Assembly: GCA_964442015.1 (NCBI GenBank)
Contig: CAYTYA010000024.1
Location: 1 to 24,518, forward strand
DNA: 24,518 bases
Source: GCA-002701945 sp964442015
GTDB taxonomy: Bacteria > Fidelibacterota > Marinisomatia > Marinisomatales > TCS55
Direction of reading: 5' to 3'
Shown piece by piece: positions 16,354 to 23,581 of this stretch (position 1 is the first letter of the stretch; the number at the start of each line of letters is the position of its first letter). The notes beneath the pieces were generated by a model. That model worked only from the letters and a program-made list of their open reading frames with translations, made no database searches and had not been told where the DNA came from. The position numbers were made by a program, and so were the translations under genes.

Positions 16354-17372
16354 GGAATAAGCACTACTTTACCAAGTTGGTTACTATTTTCAATATGTTT
16401 ATGTGCGTCAGCTATATTTTCCATTGAAAAAACCTTATCTACAACTGGAACAACTACTCCATCTTTAACAAAATTCATTATTCCATTCAAAGCTGAAAGC
16501 GTTCCCATTGTAGAGCCTAAAATTGACTGTTGTTTAAAAAAGACATAACGTAAATCAATAGAAACTTTTGGACCCGTAGTTGATCCACAAGTTACTAATC
16601 GGCCATATCTACTTAATATTTTCATAGAAGTGCTCCATGTTTCAAAGCCTGAATGCTCAAAAACAACATTTACTCCCTTACCTTTCGTATAATCTTTAAC
16701 TAAAGAAACTATGTCATCTTTATAGTGATTTAAAGTTAAGTCTGCACCAAGCTTAGAAGCATATTTACATTTTTTCTTTGATCCTCCTGTAGCGATGACT
16801 TTACAATCATATGCTTTAGCAATTTGCAAACCAAACGAACCAACGCCTGAGCTTGCACCCCAAATAAATACAATATCATCTTTTTTTAACTTTGCACGAT
16901 TTATAAGCATTTGATAAGAAGTTTGACCTGCAAGAGGAAAAGAAGCTGCAGTTTCAAAACTGATATTCGATGGTTTTTTAATTAAGTTCCTTTGGTTTAA
17001 GGCTATGAACTCGCAATTAGTCCCATTTGTTGTCTCGCCAAGTATTCCCATTGAATAGCATTGATTTTCTTGTTGATTTAGACAGGACGGACAAGTACCA
17101 CAAAATATAAGTGGGTTTATAATTACTTCGTCACCTAGGTTAAATTTATCTACTCCCTTTCCAATTTCAGCAATTACACCTGAACCATCACTTCCAATAA
17201 TCATAGGTAAAGAAACACCAGGAATACCTTTACGAATCCAAATATCAAGATGATTAATTGCTGCTGCTTTTATTTCAACTAATACTTGATCATCCTTCAC
17301 CTCCGGCAATGAGACTTCCTCCCAAACTAAAACGTCTTCATTACCATGCCCATGAATTCTAACTGCCTTCAT
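16350..17372 (-). CDS. Zinc-type medium-chain dehydrogenase/reductase (alcohol dehydrogenase/quinone reductase superfamily)
   Basis: The 340-aa protein has the GroES-like N-terminal domain and a Rossmann domain with GASSGVGSFGLQ (172-183). The four structural-zinc cysteines are present (C91, C94, C97, C105). The catalytic-zinc ligands of classical alcohol dehydrogenases are not: the position of the first Cys is in NHLD (N40), and the GHE histidine position reads GSD (S61). That pattern is closer to quinone oxidoreductase-like MDRs, which reduce carbonyl or enone substrates with NAD(P)H. The substrate cannot be read. AGGA lies about 9 nt upstream of the ATG. The stop overlaps the ferredoxin-like gene start, which suggests a functional pair. 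Confidence 0.88.
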   Translation of the reverse strand: MKAVRIHGHGNEDVLVWEEVSLPEVKDDQVLVEIKAAAINHLDIWIRKGIPGVSLPMIIGSDGSGVIAEIGKGVDKFNLGDEVIINPLIFCGTCPSCLNQQENQCYSMGILGETTNGTNCEFIALNQRNLIKKPSNISFETAASFPLAGQTSYQMLINRAKLKKDDIVFIWGASSGVGSFGLQIAKAYDCKVIATGGSKKKCKYASKLGADLTLNHYKDDIVSLVKDYTKGKGVNVVFEHSGFETWSTSMKILSRYGRLVTCGSTTGPKVSIDLRYVFFKQQSILGSTMGTLSALNGIMNFVKDGVVVPVVDKVFSMENIADAHKHIENSNQLGKVVLIP

Positions 17373-17405
17373 ACAATCTTATCCTATTATAAATTAAATA
17401 AAGAA

Positions 17406-17849
17406 TTAATCCTTTTTTGAAAAATAATGATAATCCAAACTTATTTTTCCTGGACCACAAATAAATAATACAAGCATAACAATAAAATACATGATAGCTA
17501 ATTCGGGAAATTTTCCATCAACTAAATGATTAATAGATGCAACAAACATAGTACATAATAACAAAAACGCTGCAGGTCGCGTAAACAGACCAATCAACAC
17601 AAAAATCATTCCTATCGATTCAGATAATGCTGCCATAAAACCAAAAAATACATTCATAAATTCTAATCCAATAAAGTCGGTCAAAGCCGAACCAAGACTG
17701 TTCCATTTTTCATACCCAGCTGTAATTTTACTCCATCCATGTTTATAAATCATCATTATACTAGGAAAAATTCGTAAAATTAATAAAGAATGGGTCAGGT
17801 ATTTATCTATTGGATATAAAAACCTTGCTATAGGTTGTAATTTATTCAT
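17406..17849 (-). CDS. DoxX-family integral membrane protein
   Basis: This protein of about 147 aa has four hydrophobic helices. The conserved core is LLILRIFPSIMMIYKHGWSKI near the N-terminus and MAALSESIGMIFVLIGLFTRPAAFLLLCTM in the middle, matching the DoxX family. Family members are linked to redox processes at the membrane (thiosulfate:quinone oxidoreductase subunit, oxidoreductase partners), but most have unknown substrates. Four ATG codons are possible (17879, 17870, 17852, 17849). I chose the last because it overlaps the small upstream gene as ATGAATAA, like other junctions here; starting at 17879 would add ten residues. A 33-nt gap with its own AGGA leads to the MDR gene. Confidence 0.82.
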   Translation of the reverse strand: MNKLQPIARFLYPIDKYLTHSLLILRIFPSIMMIYKHGWSKITAGYEKWNSLGSALTDFIGLEFMNVFFGFMAALSESIGMIFVLIGLFTRPAAFLLLCTMFVASINHLVDGKFPELAIMYFIVMLVLFICGPGKISLDYHYFSKKD

Positions 17850-18018
17850 CATTTTTACTGATATCTTCATAATCTGCATCTTGAATATCTAAATTCTTGT
17901 AATAGTCTTTTATATTTTGATGATATTGCTGTCTTGATCTTTTAATGCTTATTCTGGATAAAAATCTAACGCATTGAATTACTAAATAAATAAATAGAGC
18001 ACTTAAAATAAGTTGCAT
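17842..18018 (-). CDS. 58-aa single-pass membrane protein, unknown
   Basis: A frame of 58 codons plus TAA fills the space between the kinase gene and doxX, and it is short enough to be missed by a length cut-off. It opens MQLILSALFIYLVIQCVRFL, one N-terminal transmembrane helix, then a basic stretch (SRISIKRSRQQYHQ). It ends in an acidic tail, DADYEDISKNDE. A helix, basic stop-transfer and D/E-Y-E-D/E end resemble small membrane proteins (DUF4834-like) that I recall from Bacteroidota-type genomes, but I am not sure of the family. It starts 5 nt after the kinase stop and overlaps doxX by 8 nt, so it fits the operon. No strong ribosome binding site is visible. Confidence 0.72.
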   Translation of the reverse strand: MQLILSALFIYLVIQCVRFLSRISIKRSRQQYHQNIKDYYKNLDIQDADYEDISKNDE

Positions 18019-18023
18019 TATAT

Positions 18024-18665
18024 CTAGATACTCGCACTAGGATTAAAAAATTTAGTACCAGACACTGGCTGCCTAATATATTCAATAACTTGGTCAAGAT
18101 CATCAGCGTTATTAACAAAATCTATATTATTCGTATTTATTATCACTAATGGAGTATCATTATACCGGAAAAAATACTCTGTATAAATCTCATTAAGAGC
18201 ATTAATATAATCATAAGAAATATTATTCTCGAAATCTCGAGCTCTTTTATCAATATTTTTCATTAAAGTAGAAGTATCTGCTTGAAGGTAAATAATTAAA
18301 TCAGGATTTATAACATTCCTCTCCATCATATTAGCTATACTATCATATAAATTCATTTCTTTATCATCAAGGTTTAACGATGCAAACAAACGATCCTTAA
18401 TAAACATATAGTCAGATATAAGAAGATTATGGAACATATCTACCTGGCGGATATCCTGCTGCTGCTGATATCTTTGTAAAAGAAAAAATAATTGAGTTTG
18501 AAATGCAAATCGCGCTGGATCATCATAAAACTCAGATAAAAAAGGATTATCCTCAAATTTTTCTAGAATTAATTTTGCGTTCAATCGTTTAGATAATAAT
18601 TTGGCTAAACTAGTTTTTCCAACACCAATCGGACCTTCAATAGCAATATAATTCAAATTTCTCAT
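18024..18665 (-). CDS. Deoxynucleoside kinase
   Basis: The 213-aa enzyme phosphorylates deoxynucleosides for dNTP salvage. It has the P-loop GPIGVGKTSL (11-20), LEKFEDNPFLSEFYDDP, the substrate-site sequence RFAFQTQLFFLLQRYQQ, LISDYMFIKDRLFA (DRx-type motif), PDLIIYLQAD and a LID-like RARDFE. These are hallmarks of the dNK/dGK/dCK superfamily. Which base it prefers (dA, dG or dC) cannot be told. Its ATG overlaps the folK stop as ATGA, tying it to folate biosynthesis, whose products feed thymidylate synthesis. Confidence 0.93.
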   Translation of the reverse strand: MRNLNYIAIEGPIGVGKTSLAKLLSKRLNAKLILEKFEDNPFLSEFYDDPARFAFQTQLFFLLQRYQQQQDIRQVDMFHNLLISDYMFIKDRLFASLNLDDKEMNLYDSIANMMERNVINPDLIIYLQADTSTLMKNIDKRARDFENNISYDYINALNEIYTEYFFRYNDTPLVIINTNNIDFVNNADDLDQVIEYIRQPVSGTKFFNPSASI

Positions 18666-19168
18666 GCATTTTTTTCCATAATATGTTTAATTACATTTGT
18701 TTTATCAGGACATACGCTCAATAGCTCAGATATCGTCGAACCAATTTTTTCTATTTTGTATTCAGGCATTAATTCATAAAACGGTAATAAAACAAATTTT
18801 CTAAACATCAGTTGTGGATGTGGAATAATTAATTCATCCGTTTCAAGGTATGAATTTCCATAACAAAGTATATCAATATCAATTATTCTTGGCTGATTTT
18901 TATTTCTTTCTTTTGGTCGACCTAACGATGATTCAATTTGTTTAATTATATCAAGAAACTCAAATGGATTTAAAGATGAATTACAAGATATAATTGTGTT
19001 CAAAAATTTGGGCTGATCTGTATTATATAGGGGTTCAGACTCATAAAATGATGCACCTTTAATATTACTTATTTCATGAAACGTTCCTAATGATGTAATG
19101 GCTGATGCTAAGTTTTCCTCACGATCACCTAAATTAGACCCCAAACTCAATATTACTAATTCATGCAT
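18662..19168 (-). CDS. folK: 2-amino-4-hydroxy-6-hydroxymethyldihydropteridine pyrophosphokinase
   Basis: FolK transfers pyrophosphate from ATP to 6-hydroxymethyl-dihydropterin in folate synthesis. The 168-aa product has LSLGSNLGDREENL (8-20), the FYESEPLYNTDQPKFLN region, the GRPKERNKNQPRIIDIDIL motif with metal-binding D97 and D99, and IPHPQLMFRKFVLLP. The length is normal. The start ATG overlaps the folB stop by 8 nt (ATGCATGA), and the stop overlaps the next start (ATGA). It is part of a folB-folK-kinase operon. Confidence 0.96.
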   Translation of the reverse strand: MHELVILSLGSNLGDREENLASAITSLGTFHEISNIKGASFYESEPLYNTDQPKFLNTIISCNSSLNPFEFLDIIKQIESSLGRPKERNKNQPRIIDIDILCYGNSYLETDELIIPHPQLMFRKFVLLPFYELMPEYKIEKIGSTISELLSVCPDKTNVIKHIMEKNA

Positions 19169-19529
19169 AGTCTATTTTCTTCCTTTTCAACTCTATTTCT
19201 ACACTATCTAATTTTCCATCAATAGGCGCATCTATTTTTCTTACTCGAATAATTAATTTATCAATTTTGTATGCTTCAAATATTGATCTAGATATTGAAT
19301 CGGCTAATTTTTCTAATAGAAAATAGCTCTTTGAACCAAATTCTTTCTTTACTAACTCATATACCTCTTCATAATTGATTGTATCTTTTATATTATCAGA
19401 TTTGGAAGATTTGGAGAGAGCAGTAAATAATTCAAGATCAATCTCAAAGTTAGTTCCTTGTTCTTTTTCAAAATCATAAACTCCATGATATCCATAAAAG
19501 TTCATATTTTTTAATCGAATTATGTCCAT
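19161..19529 (-). CDS. folB: Dihydroneopterin aldolase
   Basis: FolB converts 7,8-dihydroneopterin to 6-hydroxymethyl-dihydropterin, the substrate of FolK. The 122-aa protein has FYGYHGVYDFEKEQGTNFEID (catalytic/substrate region, acidic residues near 21-23), INYEEVYELV, FLLEKLADSI (substrate E73) and VRKIDAPI with K98 as the catalytic lysine. It is the first gene after the groESL terminator and so probably starts its own transcript. A possible promoter lies only a few bases before the ATG and no Shine-Dalgarno is seen. Confidence 0.95.
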   Translation of the reverse strand: MDIIRLKNMNFYGYHGVYDFEKEQGTNFEIDLELFTALSKSSKSDNIKDTINYEEVYELVKKEFGSKSYFLLEKLADSISRSIFEAYKIDKLIIRVRKIDAPIDGKLDSVEIELKRKKIDYA

Positions 19530-19538
19530 AAGCTTTTG

Positions 19539-19568
19539 AATTTACTTTAATGATTTCTGGCTAGTCAA
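19539..19568 (-). promoter_or_regulatory. Possible promoter of the folB operon
   Basis: On the minus strand TTGACT (19568-19563) and TAAATT (19544-19539) stand 18 nt apart, after the groESL terminator and before folB. The predicted start would fall near 19532, about three bases before the ATG, which would give an almost leaderless mRNA. This is read by eye against a sigma-70 consensus. Confidence 0.4.
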
Positions 19569-19574
19569 TTGATG

Positions 19575-19609
19575 AAAAAAAAAAGCCTCCCATACGGGAG
19601 GCTTTTTTT
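19575..19609 (-). terminator. Rho-independent terminator after groEL
   Basis: The perfect stem GCCTCCC/GGGAGGC (19585-19591 with 19596-19602) encloses a four-base loop. On the minus strand it is followed by ten Ts, and on the plus strand by seven, so it could work both ways. It lies about 20 nt past the groEL stop and separates groESL from the folate operon. Confidence 0.95.
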
Positions 19610-19627
19610 AATAAGCATAAGCCTAAT

Positions 19628-21262
19628 TTACATCATTCCGCCCATGCCACCCATACCTGGATCCATTGGAGGCATTGGTGGAGCTTCTTTTTCGGGAATC
19701 TCAGTTACTGCAGCTTCTGTAGTAAGAATCATACCTGCAATTGATGTAGCATTCTGAACAGCTACTCTAGCAACTTTTGTAGGATCAATGATTCCAGCTT
19801 TTAGCATATTTACATACTCACCATTCCGAGCATCATAACCATAATCATTTTTACCTTCTCTAACCGCTTGCGCAACGATTGCGGCTTCAGCTCCTGCGTT
19901 CTCACAAATTTGACGAATCGGTTCTTCTAGAGCTCTACGCATTATATCAACTCCTACACTTTCTTCATCATCCACTTTTACTTTATCTAATGCAGGTACA
20001 GAACGTAATAATGCAACACCACCTCCTGGAATGATACCTTCTTCAACAGCAGCCCGAGTTGCATGTAAAGCATCTTCAACACGCGCTTTCTTTTCTTTCA
20101 TTTCTACCTCAGTAGCAGCTCCTACGTTTATAACAGCCACACCACCAGATAATTTAGCTAAACGCTCCTGCAGTTTTTCACGATCATAATCGGAACTAGT
20201 TTTATCTATTTGTACCTTAATTTCATTAATTCGCGCTTTAATACTATCGGCAGATCCATTGCCGCCAACAATAGTAGTATTATCTTTATCAGAAACAACG
20301 CGTTTACTAGTTCCTAAATAATCCAATGTTGCATTATCCAACTTATAACCTGCATCTTCAGATATTACAGTTGCACCAGTAAGTATAGCGATATCTTCTA
20401 GCATTGCTTTTCTTCTATCTCCAAATCCCGGAGCTTTAACAGCTAAAACTTTAAAAGTGCCTCTTAATTTATTCACTACTAATGTAGCAAGAGCTTCACC
20501 TTCAATATCTTCAGCTATTATAACAACAGATTTACCAGTTTGTACAATCTTCTCTAATAGAGGAAGCAGATCCTTCATGTTGGATATTTTTTTATCATAA
20601 ATCAATAAATATGCATCATCCATTTCGGCTTCCATATTATCTGAATTTGTAACAAAATAAGGTGACAAATACCCTCTATCAAACTGCATACCTTCAACAG
20701 TCTCTAGAAAAGTTTCTGCTGTTTTACTCTCTTCAACCGTTATTACGCCATCTTTTCCAACCTTATCCATTGCTTCAGCAATCTTTTCACCAATTTCACG
20801 ATCATTATTTGCTGAAATTGACCCAACATTTGCAATTTGCTCTGCATCAGGCAAGTCTTTACTCTGCTTCTGCAATGCATCAACAACTGCCAAAGCAGCC
20901 GCATCAAGGCCACGTTTGATAGACATTGGGTTTGCGCCAGCTGTAACGTTTTTTAGTCCTTCAGCTACTAAGGATTGGGCTAAAACTGTAGCAGTAGTAG
21001 TCCCATCTCCTGCAACATCAGAAGTTTTAGATGCAACTTCTTTTACCATTTGAGCACCTACATCTTCTAATCTATTTTCCAATTCTACTTCTTTAGCTAC
21101 AGTCACTCCATCTTTTGTTACAGTAGGTGCGCCAAATTTCTTCTCAATTACTACATTACGACCTTTTGGTCCAAGAGTAACTTTTACAGCATTTGCAAGT
21201 TTATCTACACCTGCTTTTAAAGCATTCCTTGCCTCTAAATCATATGATATTTCTTTTGCCAT
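19628..21262 (-). CDS. groEL: Chaperonin GroEL (60 kDa)
   Basis: GroEL forms the double-ring chamber that folds proteins with ATP and GroES. The 544-aa protein has the expected length and the familiar markers: VTLGPKGRNVVIEKKFGAPTVTKDGVTVAKE, AGDGTTTATVLAQ, the apical domain with AEDIEGEALATLVVNKLRG, APGFGDRRKAMLEDIAILTG, and the C-terminal GGMGGMM tail. The start has a perfect Shine-Dalgarno, AAGGAGG, that overlaps the groES stop. The operon is under CIRCE control and ends at the hairpin past its stop codon. Confidence 0.99.
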   Translation of the reverse strand: MAKEISYDLEARNALKAGVDKLANAVKVTLGPKGRNVVIEKKFGAPTVTKDGVTVAKEVELENRLEDVGAQMVKEVASKTSDVAGDGTTTATVLAQSLVAEGLKNVTAGANPMSIKRGLDAAALAVVDALQKQSKDLPDAEQIANVGSISANNDREIGEKIAEAMDKVGKDGVITVEESKTAETFLETVEGMQFDRGYLSPYFVTNSDNMEAEMDDAYLLIYDKKISNMKDLLPLLEKIVQTGKSVVIIAEDIEGEALATLVVNKLRGTFKVLAVKAPGFGDRRKAMLEDIAILTGATVISEDAGYKLDNATLDYLGTSKRVVSDKDNTTIVGGNGSADSIKARINEIKVQIDKTSSDYDREKLQERLAKLSGGVAVINVGAATEVEMKEKKARVEDALHATRAAVEEGIIPGGGVALLRSVPALDKVKVDDEESVGVDIMRRALEEPIRQICENAGAEAAIVAQAVREGKNDYGYDARNGEYVNMLKAGIIDPTKVARVAVQNATSIAGMILTTEAAVTEIPEKEAPPMPPMDPGMGGMGGMM

Positions 21263-21268
21263 TATTTT

Positions 21269-21275
21269 CCTCCTT
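21269..21275 (-). promoter_or_regulatory. Strong ribosome binding site of groEL
   Basis: AAGGAGG lies 6 nt before the groEL ATG and shares its first bases with the groES TAA stop. It is the best match to the consensus in the window. This stands out because many other genes here have little or no Shine-Dalgarno. Confidence 0.85.
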
Positions 21276-21564
21276 AAAGGATAGCGAGAATATCACTCTC
21301 GCGCATAATTAAATATTCAGTACCTTCGAAGGCGAATTCTGTTCCACTATATTTACCATATAGAATCTTATCACCTTTCTTTACACTCATTGCAACTTCC
21401 TTTCCTGAATCATTTACTTTTCCAGGTCCGACTGCAGCGACTGTTCCTTGTTGTGGTTTTTCTTGAGCTGTATCAGGAAGTATAATTCCCCCTGATGACA
21501 TTTCCTCTGCTGGAGCAGCTTCAACAACCACACGATCTCCTAGAGGTTTTAGTTTAAGAGCCAT
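21274..21564 (-). CDS. groES: Co-chaperonin GroES (10 kDa)
   Basis: GroES caps the GroEL ring. The 96-aa product begins MALKLKPLGDRVVVEAAPAEE and has the mobile loop SSGGIILPDTAQEKPQQGTV. Other family markers are AVGPGK, VKKGDKILYGKYSGTEF and the final DILAIL. AGGAGAG lies 8 nt before the ATG. It is the first gene of the groESL operon, with a 139-nt leader and regulatory region upstream. Confidence 0.98.
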   Translation of the reverse strand: MALKLKPLGDRVVVEAAPAEEMSSGGIILPDTAQEKPQQGTVAAVGPGKVNDSGKEVAMSVKKGDKILYGKYSGTEFAFEGTEYLIMRESDILAIL

Positions 21565-21635
21565 TTTCTTATCTCTCCTATTATTAATTAGTTATATTAA
21601 TATTTTATAATATCTGCATTAATAGCAGCGCGGAA

Positions 21636-21663
21636 TTTATATTTCTAAATAGTTTATATACAA
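21636..21663 (-). promoter_or_regulatory. Possible groESL promoter
   Basis: On the minus strand TTGTAT (21663-21658) and TATAAA (21641-21636) are 16 nt apart, immediately downstream of the CIRCE repeat. That would give a leader of about 65 nt before groES. The -35 match is poor, so the exact promoter is uncertain, although one is expected here. Confidence 0.4.
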
Positions 21664-21669
21664 ATATTT

Positions 21670-21696
21670 TTAGCACTCTTTTTAATAGAGTGCTAA
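21670..21696 (-). promoter_or_regulatory. CIRCE operator (HrcA binding site)
   Basis: TTAGCACTC-N9-GAGTGCTAA is present with both 9-bp arms perfect. CIRCE is the binding site of the HrcA heat-shock repressor, and its place upstream of groES is standard. HrcA normally needs GroEL to fold, so the operon senses chaperonin load. The hrcA gene itself is not in this window. Confidence 0.97.
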
Positions 21697-21703
21697 AAGA
21701 TCA

Positions 21704-22141
21704 TTATTTTCCAGTACTTCCAAATCCACCCTTACCTCGTTCAGTTTCAGATAATTCATGCACTATCTCAAAACTTATTGGCCCACCATCCATGGATACT
21801 AATTGAAAAAATCTTTGCCCTGGATTAACGGTAAAAGGGGTTTCCTTTATATTATCTACTGCAGCCATAATTTCTCCTCTATAACCAGCATCTATTAAAC
21901 CTATCGAATTACATTGTCTTAATGGTGTTTTAGATATGCTAGATCGAGGCATCAATAAATATGGTTTTCCATCTGTATTCTCACAAACAATATTAGATTT
22001 AATTAAGGCAGTTTCACCTGGTTCTATAGTTAACGCATCAATTATAAATAAATCAAGACCAGCATCACCTTGGTGAAAATGCCCATGATTTTTATATAGT
22101 TCATCTGCATTTGCAGATAAAGTTTTTATTTTCAAATGCAT
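21704..22141 (-). CDS. dut: Deoxyuridine 5'-triphosphate nucleotidohydrolase (dUTPase)
   Basis: Dut hydrolyses dUTP to dUMP, keeps uracil out of DNA and supplies dUMP for thymidylate synthesis. The 145-aa protein has all five motifs of the trimeric family: GDAGLDL (25-31), PRSSISK (65-71), GLIDAGYRGEI (81-91), PGQRFFQLV (107-115) and the C-terminal ERGKGGFGSTGK. The length is normal. It ends 7 nt before the CIRCE element and starts 4 nt after the DUF423 gene. Confidence 0.97.
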   Translation of the reverse strand: MHLKIKTLSANADELYKNHGHFHQGDAGLDLFIIDALTIEPGETALIKSNIVCENTDGKPYLLMPRSSISKTPLRQCNSIGLIDAGYRGEIMAAVDNIKETPFTVNPGQRFFQLVSMDGGPISFEIVHELSETERGKGGFGSTGK

Positions 22142-22145
22142 GATA

Positions 22146-22511
22146 TTAGTTACGAAAAATAATCCAACTTAGAAATATCCAACCAAAAACAAATGATATA
22201 CCTCCTAATGGAGTTATCATACCGAACCATTTAATATTACTCAATACTAAAATATATAGAGAACCAGAAAAAATAATTATACCAAAAATAAATAACAGCC
22301 CTGGCAACCATAAAAGGTGATGAGGAAAATTAAAACCCAATAATCCAATAATTAGTAATCCCAATGAATGATATGCTTGATATTGAACTCCCTTTTCAAA
22401 AGTTTTCATACTTTGCATAGATAAACTATTTTTTAAAGTATGTGCTCCGAAAGCTCCAACTAAAACTGTAAGAGCCATCAATAAAGAACCAGTAACTATA
22501 AATATTTTCAT
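22146..22511 (-). CDS. DUF423 family small integral membrane protein
   Basis: The 121-aa protein has four hydrophobic helices. The family hallmark GAFGAHTLKN lies near residues 19-28, with YQAYHSLGLLIIGLL after it, FSGSLYILVLS, and a TPLGGISFVFGWI end. This matches the DUF423 (YwdK-type) family, whose function is not established. It overlaps the mscS stop as ATGA and no Shine-Dalgarno is visible, so it is probably translated by coupling. Confidence 0.92.
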   Translation of the reverse strand: MKIFIVTGSLLMALTVLVGAFGAHTLKNSLSMQSMKTFEKGVQYQAYHSLGLLIIGLLGFNFPHHLLWLPGLLFIFGIIIFSGSLYILVLSNIKWFGMITPLGGISFVFGWIFLSWIIFRN

Positions 22512-23560
22512 TTTGGTGTATTTTGATGAATTAAAGTACGTATAGGATATGGTATATCAATTCCTTCTTCATTATAACGCTTATGTAATCTTCTTATAAA
22601 TACATCAATAATATTATGCTGATCCCCATATTTCTCAGCTTTAAAGTATACTTTAAGATTAACACTTGAATCTCCAAATTCAAAAAAACGAACCACTGGA
22701 TCTTCTTTCTTGCTACATCCATCTAGATTCTTAGCTACATTATCTGCTACCTCTTTCGTTACCTGAGCAACTTTTTCAAGATCACAATCATATGAAACAC
22801 CAACAGGTATTCTCACAGAGAAAGAGGATTCCCTCGTGTCATAATTTTTAATTATAGCACTAGATAATCTTGAGTTTGGTATATTTATAACGTTATTAGT
22901 ACGTTCTAACATTGTAGTATTTCGCCAAGTGATATTTGTTATATAACCTCTCTCACCAGAATCAAGCTCAGCAAAATCTCCTGGCTGTACTTTTCCACTT
23001 AATAATATATGCAACCCACTAAAAATATCGCTTAGCGTTTCTTTCAAGGCCAATGAAATAGCTAACCCACCAACACCAAGAGCTGTTAAAATTGGAGTGA
23101 TAGCAATTTTTAAAGAATCAAGTATTATCATTACTCCAATACCCCATACAATGATGTATACAAAATTTGTAAACATAGTTGTCGATGGAAAACCTTGACC
23201 CTGTTTCTCCGCCCAGAGGTTAAAGAGACCAACTAACATTTTACTTATAGATAAAGTTATAGATAGGATAAGGATAACAAGAATAATAGTAGATAAATAT
23301 TGTTTATAAGAATCAAATAATTCAGGTAAAATAATATTATCGATCGCGATAGAAAAAAAGGCAAGAAAGAACCACAAAATAATATGTGGCTCAAGTGAAT
23401 TTAGTATAATATCATCACCACGCCATTTTGTTTTGTCTGCTAATGAAGATAGCCGTTTATGGATATATTTTTTAGTTATCCAACCTATAACTATTCCAAA
23501 GAAGATGACTAAAATTGGATTACCCCAAACAACAATTTGATCAAATATTTTATCTAACAT
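22508..23560 (-). CDS. Small-conductance mechanosensitive channel (MscS family)
   Basis: The protein is about 350 aa. It has an N-terminal set of around five hydrophobic helices, then the MscS pore helix and beta domain: ITPILTALGVGGLAISLALKETLSDIFSGLHILLSGKVQPGDFAEL. ITWRNTTMLERTNNVINIPNSRLS and a C-terminal alpha/beta cage domain follow. MscS channels open under membrane tension to release solutes during osmotic downshock. I prefer the ATG at 23560 to the TTG two codons upstream. The stop overlaps the DUF423 gene. Confidence 0.92.
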   Translation of the reverse strand: MLDKIFDQIVVWGNPILVIFFGIVIGWITKKYIHKRLSSLADKTKWRGDDIILNSLEPHIILWFFLAFFSIAIDNIILPELFDSYKQYLSTIILVILILSITLSISKMLVGLFNLWAEKQGQGFPSTTMFTNFVYIIVWGIGVMIILDSLKIAITPILTALGVGGLAISLALKETLSDIFSGLHILLSGKVQPGDFAELDSGERGYITNITWRNTTMLERTNNVINIPNSRLSSAIIKNYDTRESSFSVRIPVGVSYDCDLEKVAQVTKEVADNVAKNLDGCSKKEDPVVRFFEFGDSSVNLKVYFKAEKYGDQHNIIDVFIRRLHKRYNEEGIDIPYPIRTLIHQNTPK

Positions 23561-23581
23561 ATACAATTTAAATTACAATCA

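Noticed and set aside
21670..21696. CIRCE inverted repeat read as a terminator for dut
   Set aside because: There is no T-tract after the stem, and both arms match the HrcA operator consensus exactly, so the regulatory reading is far better.
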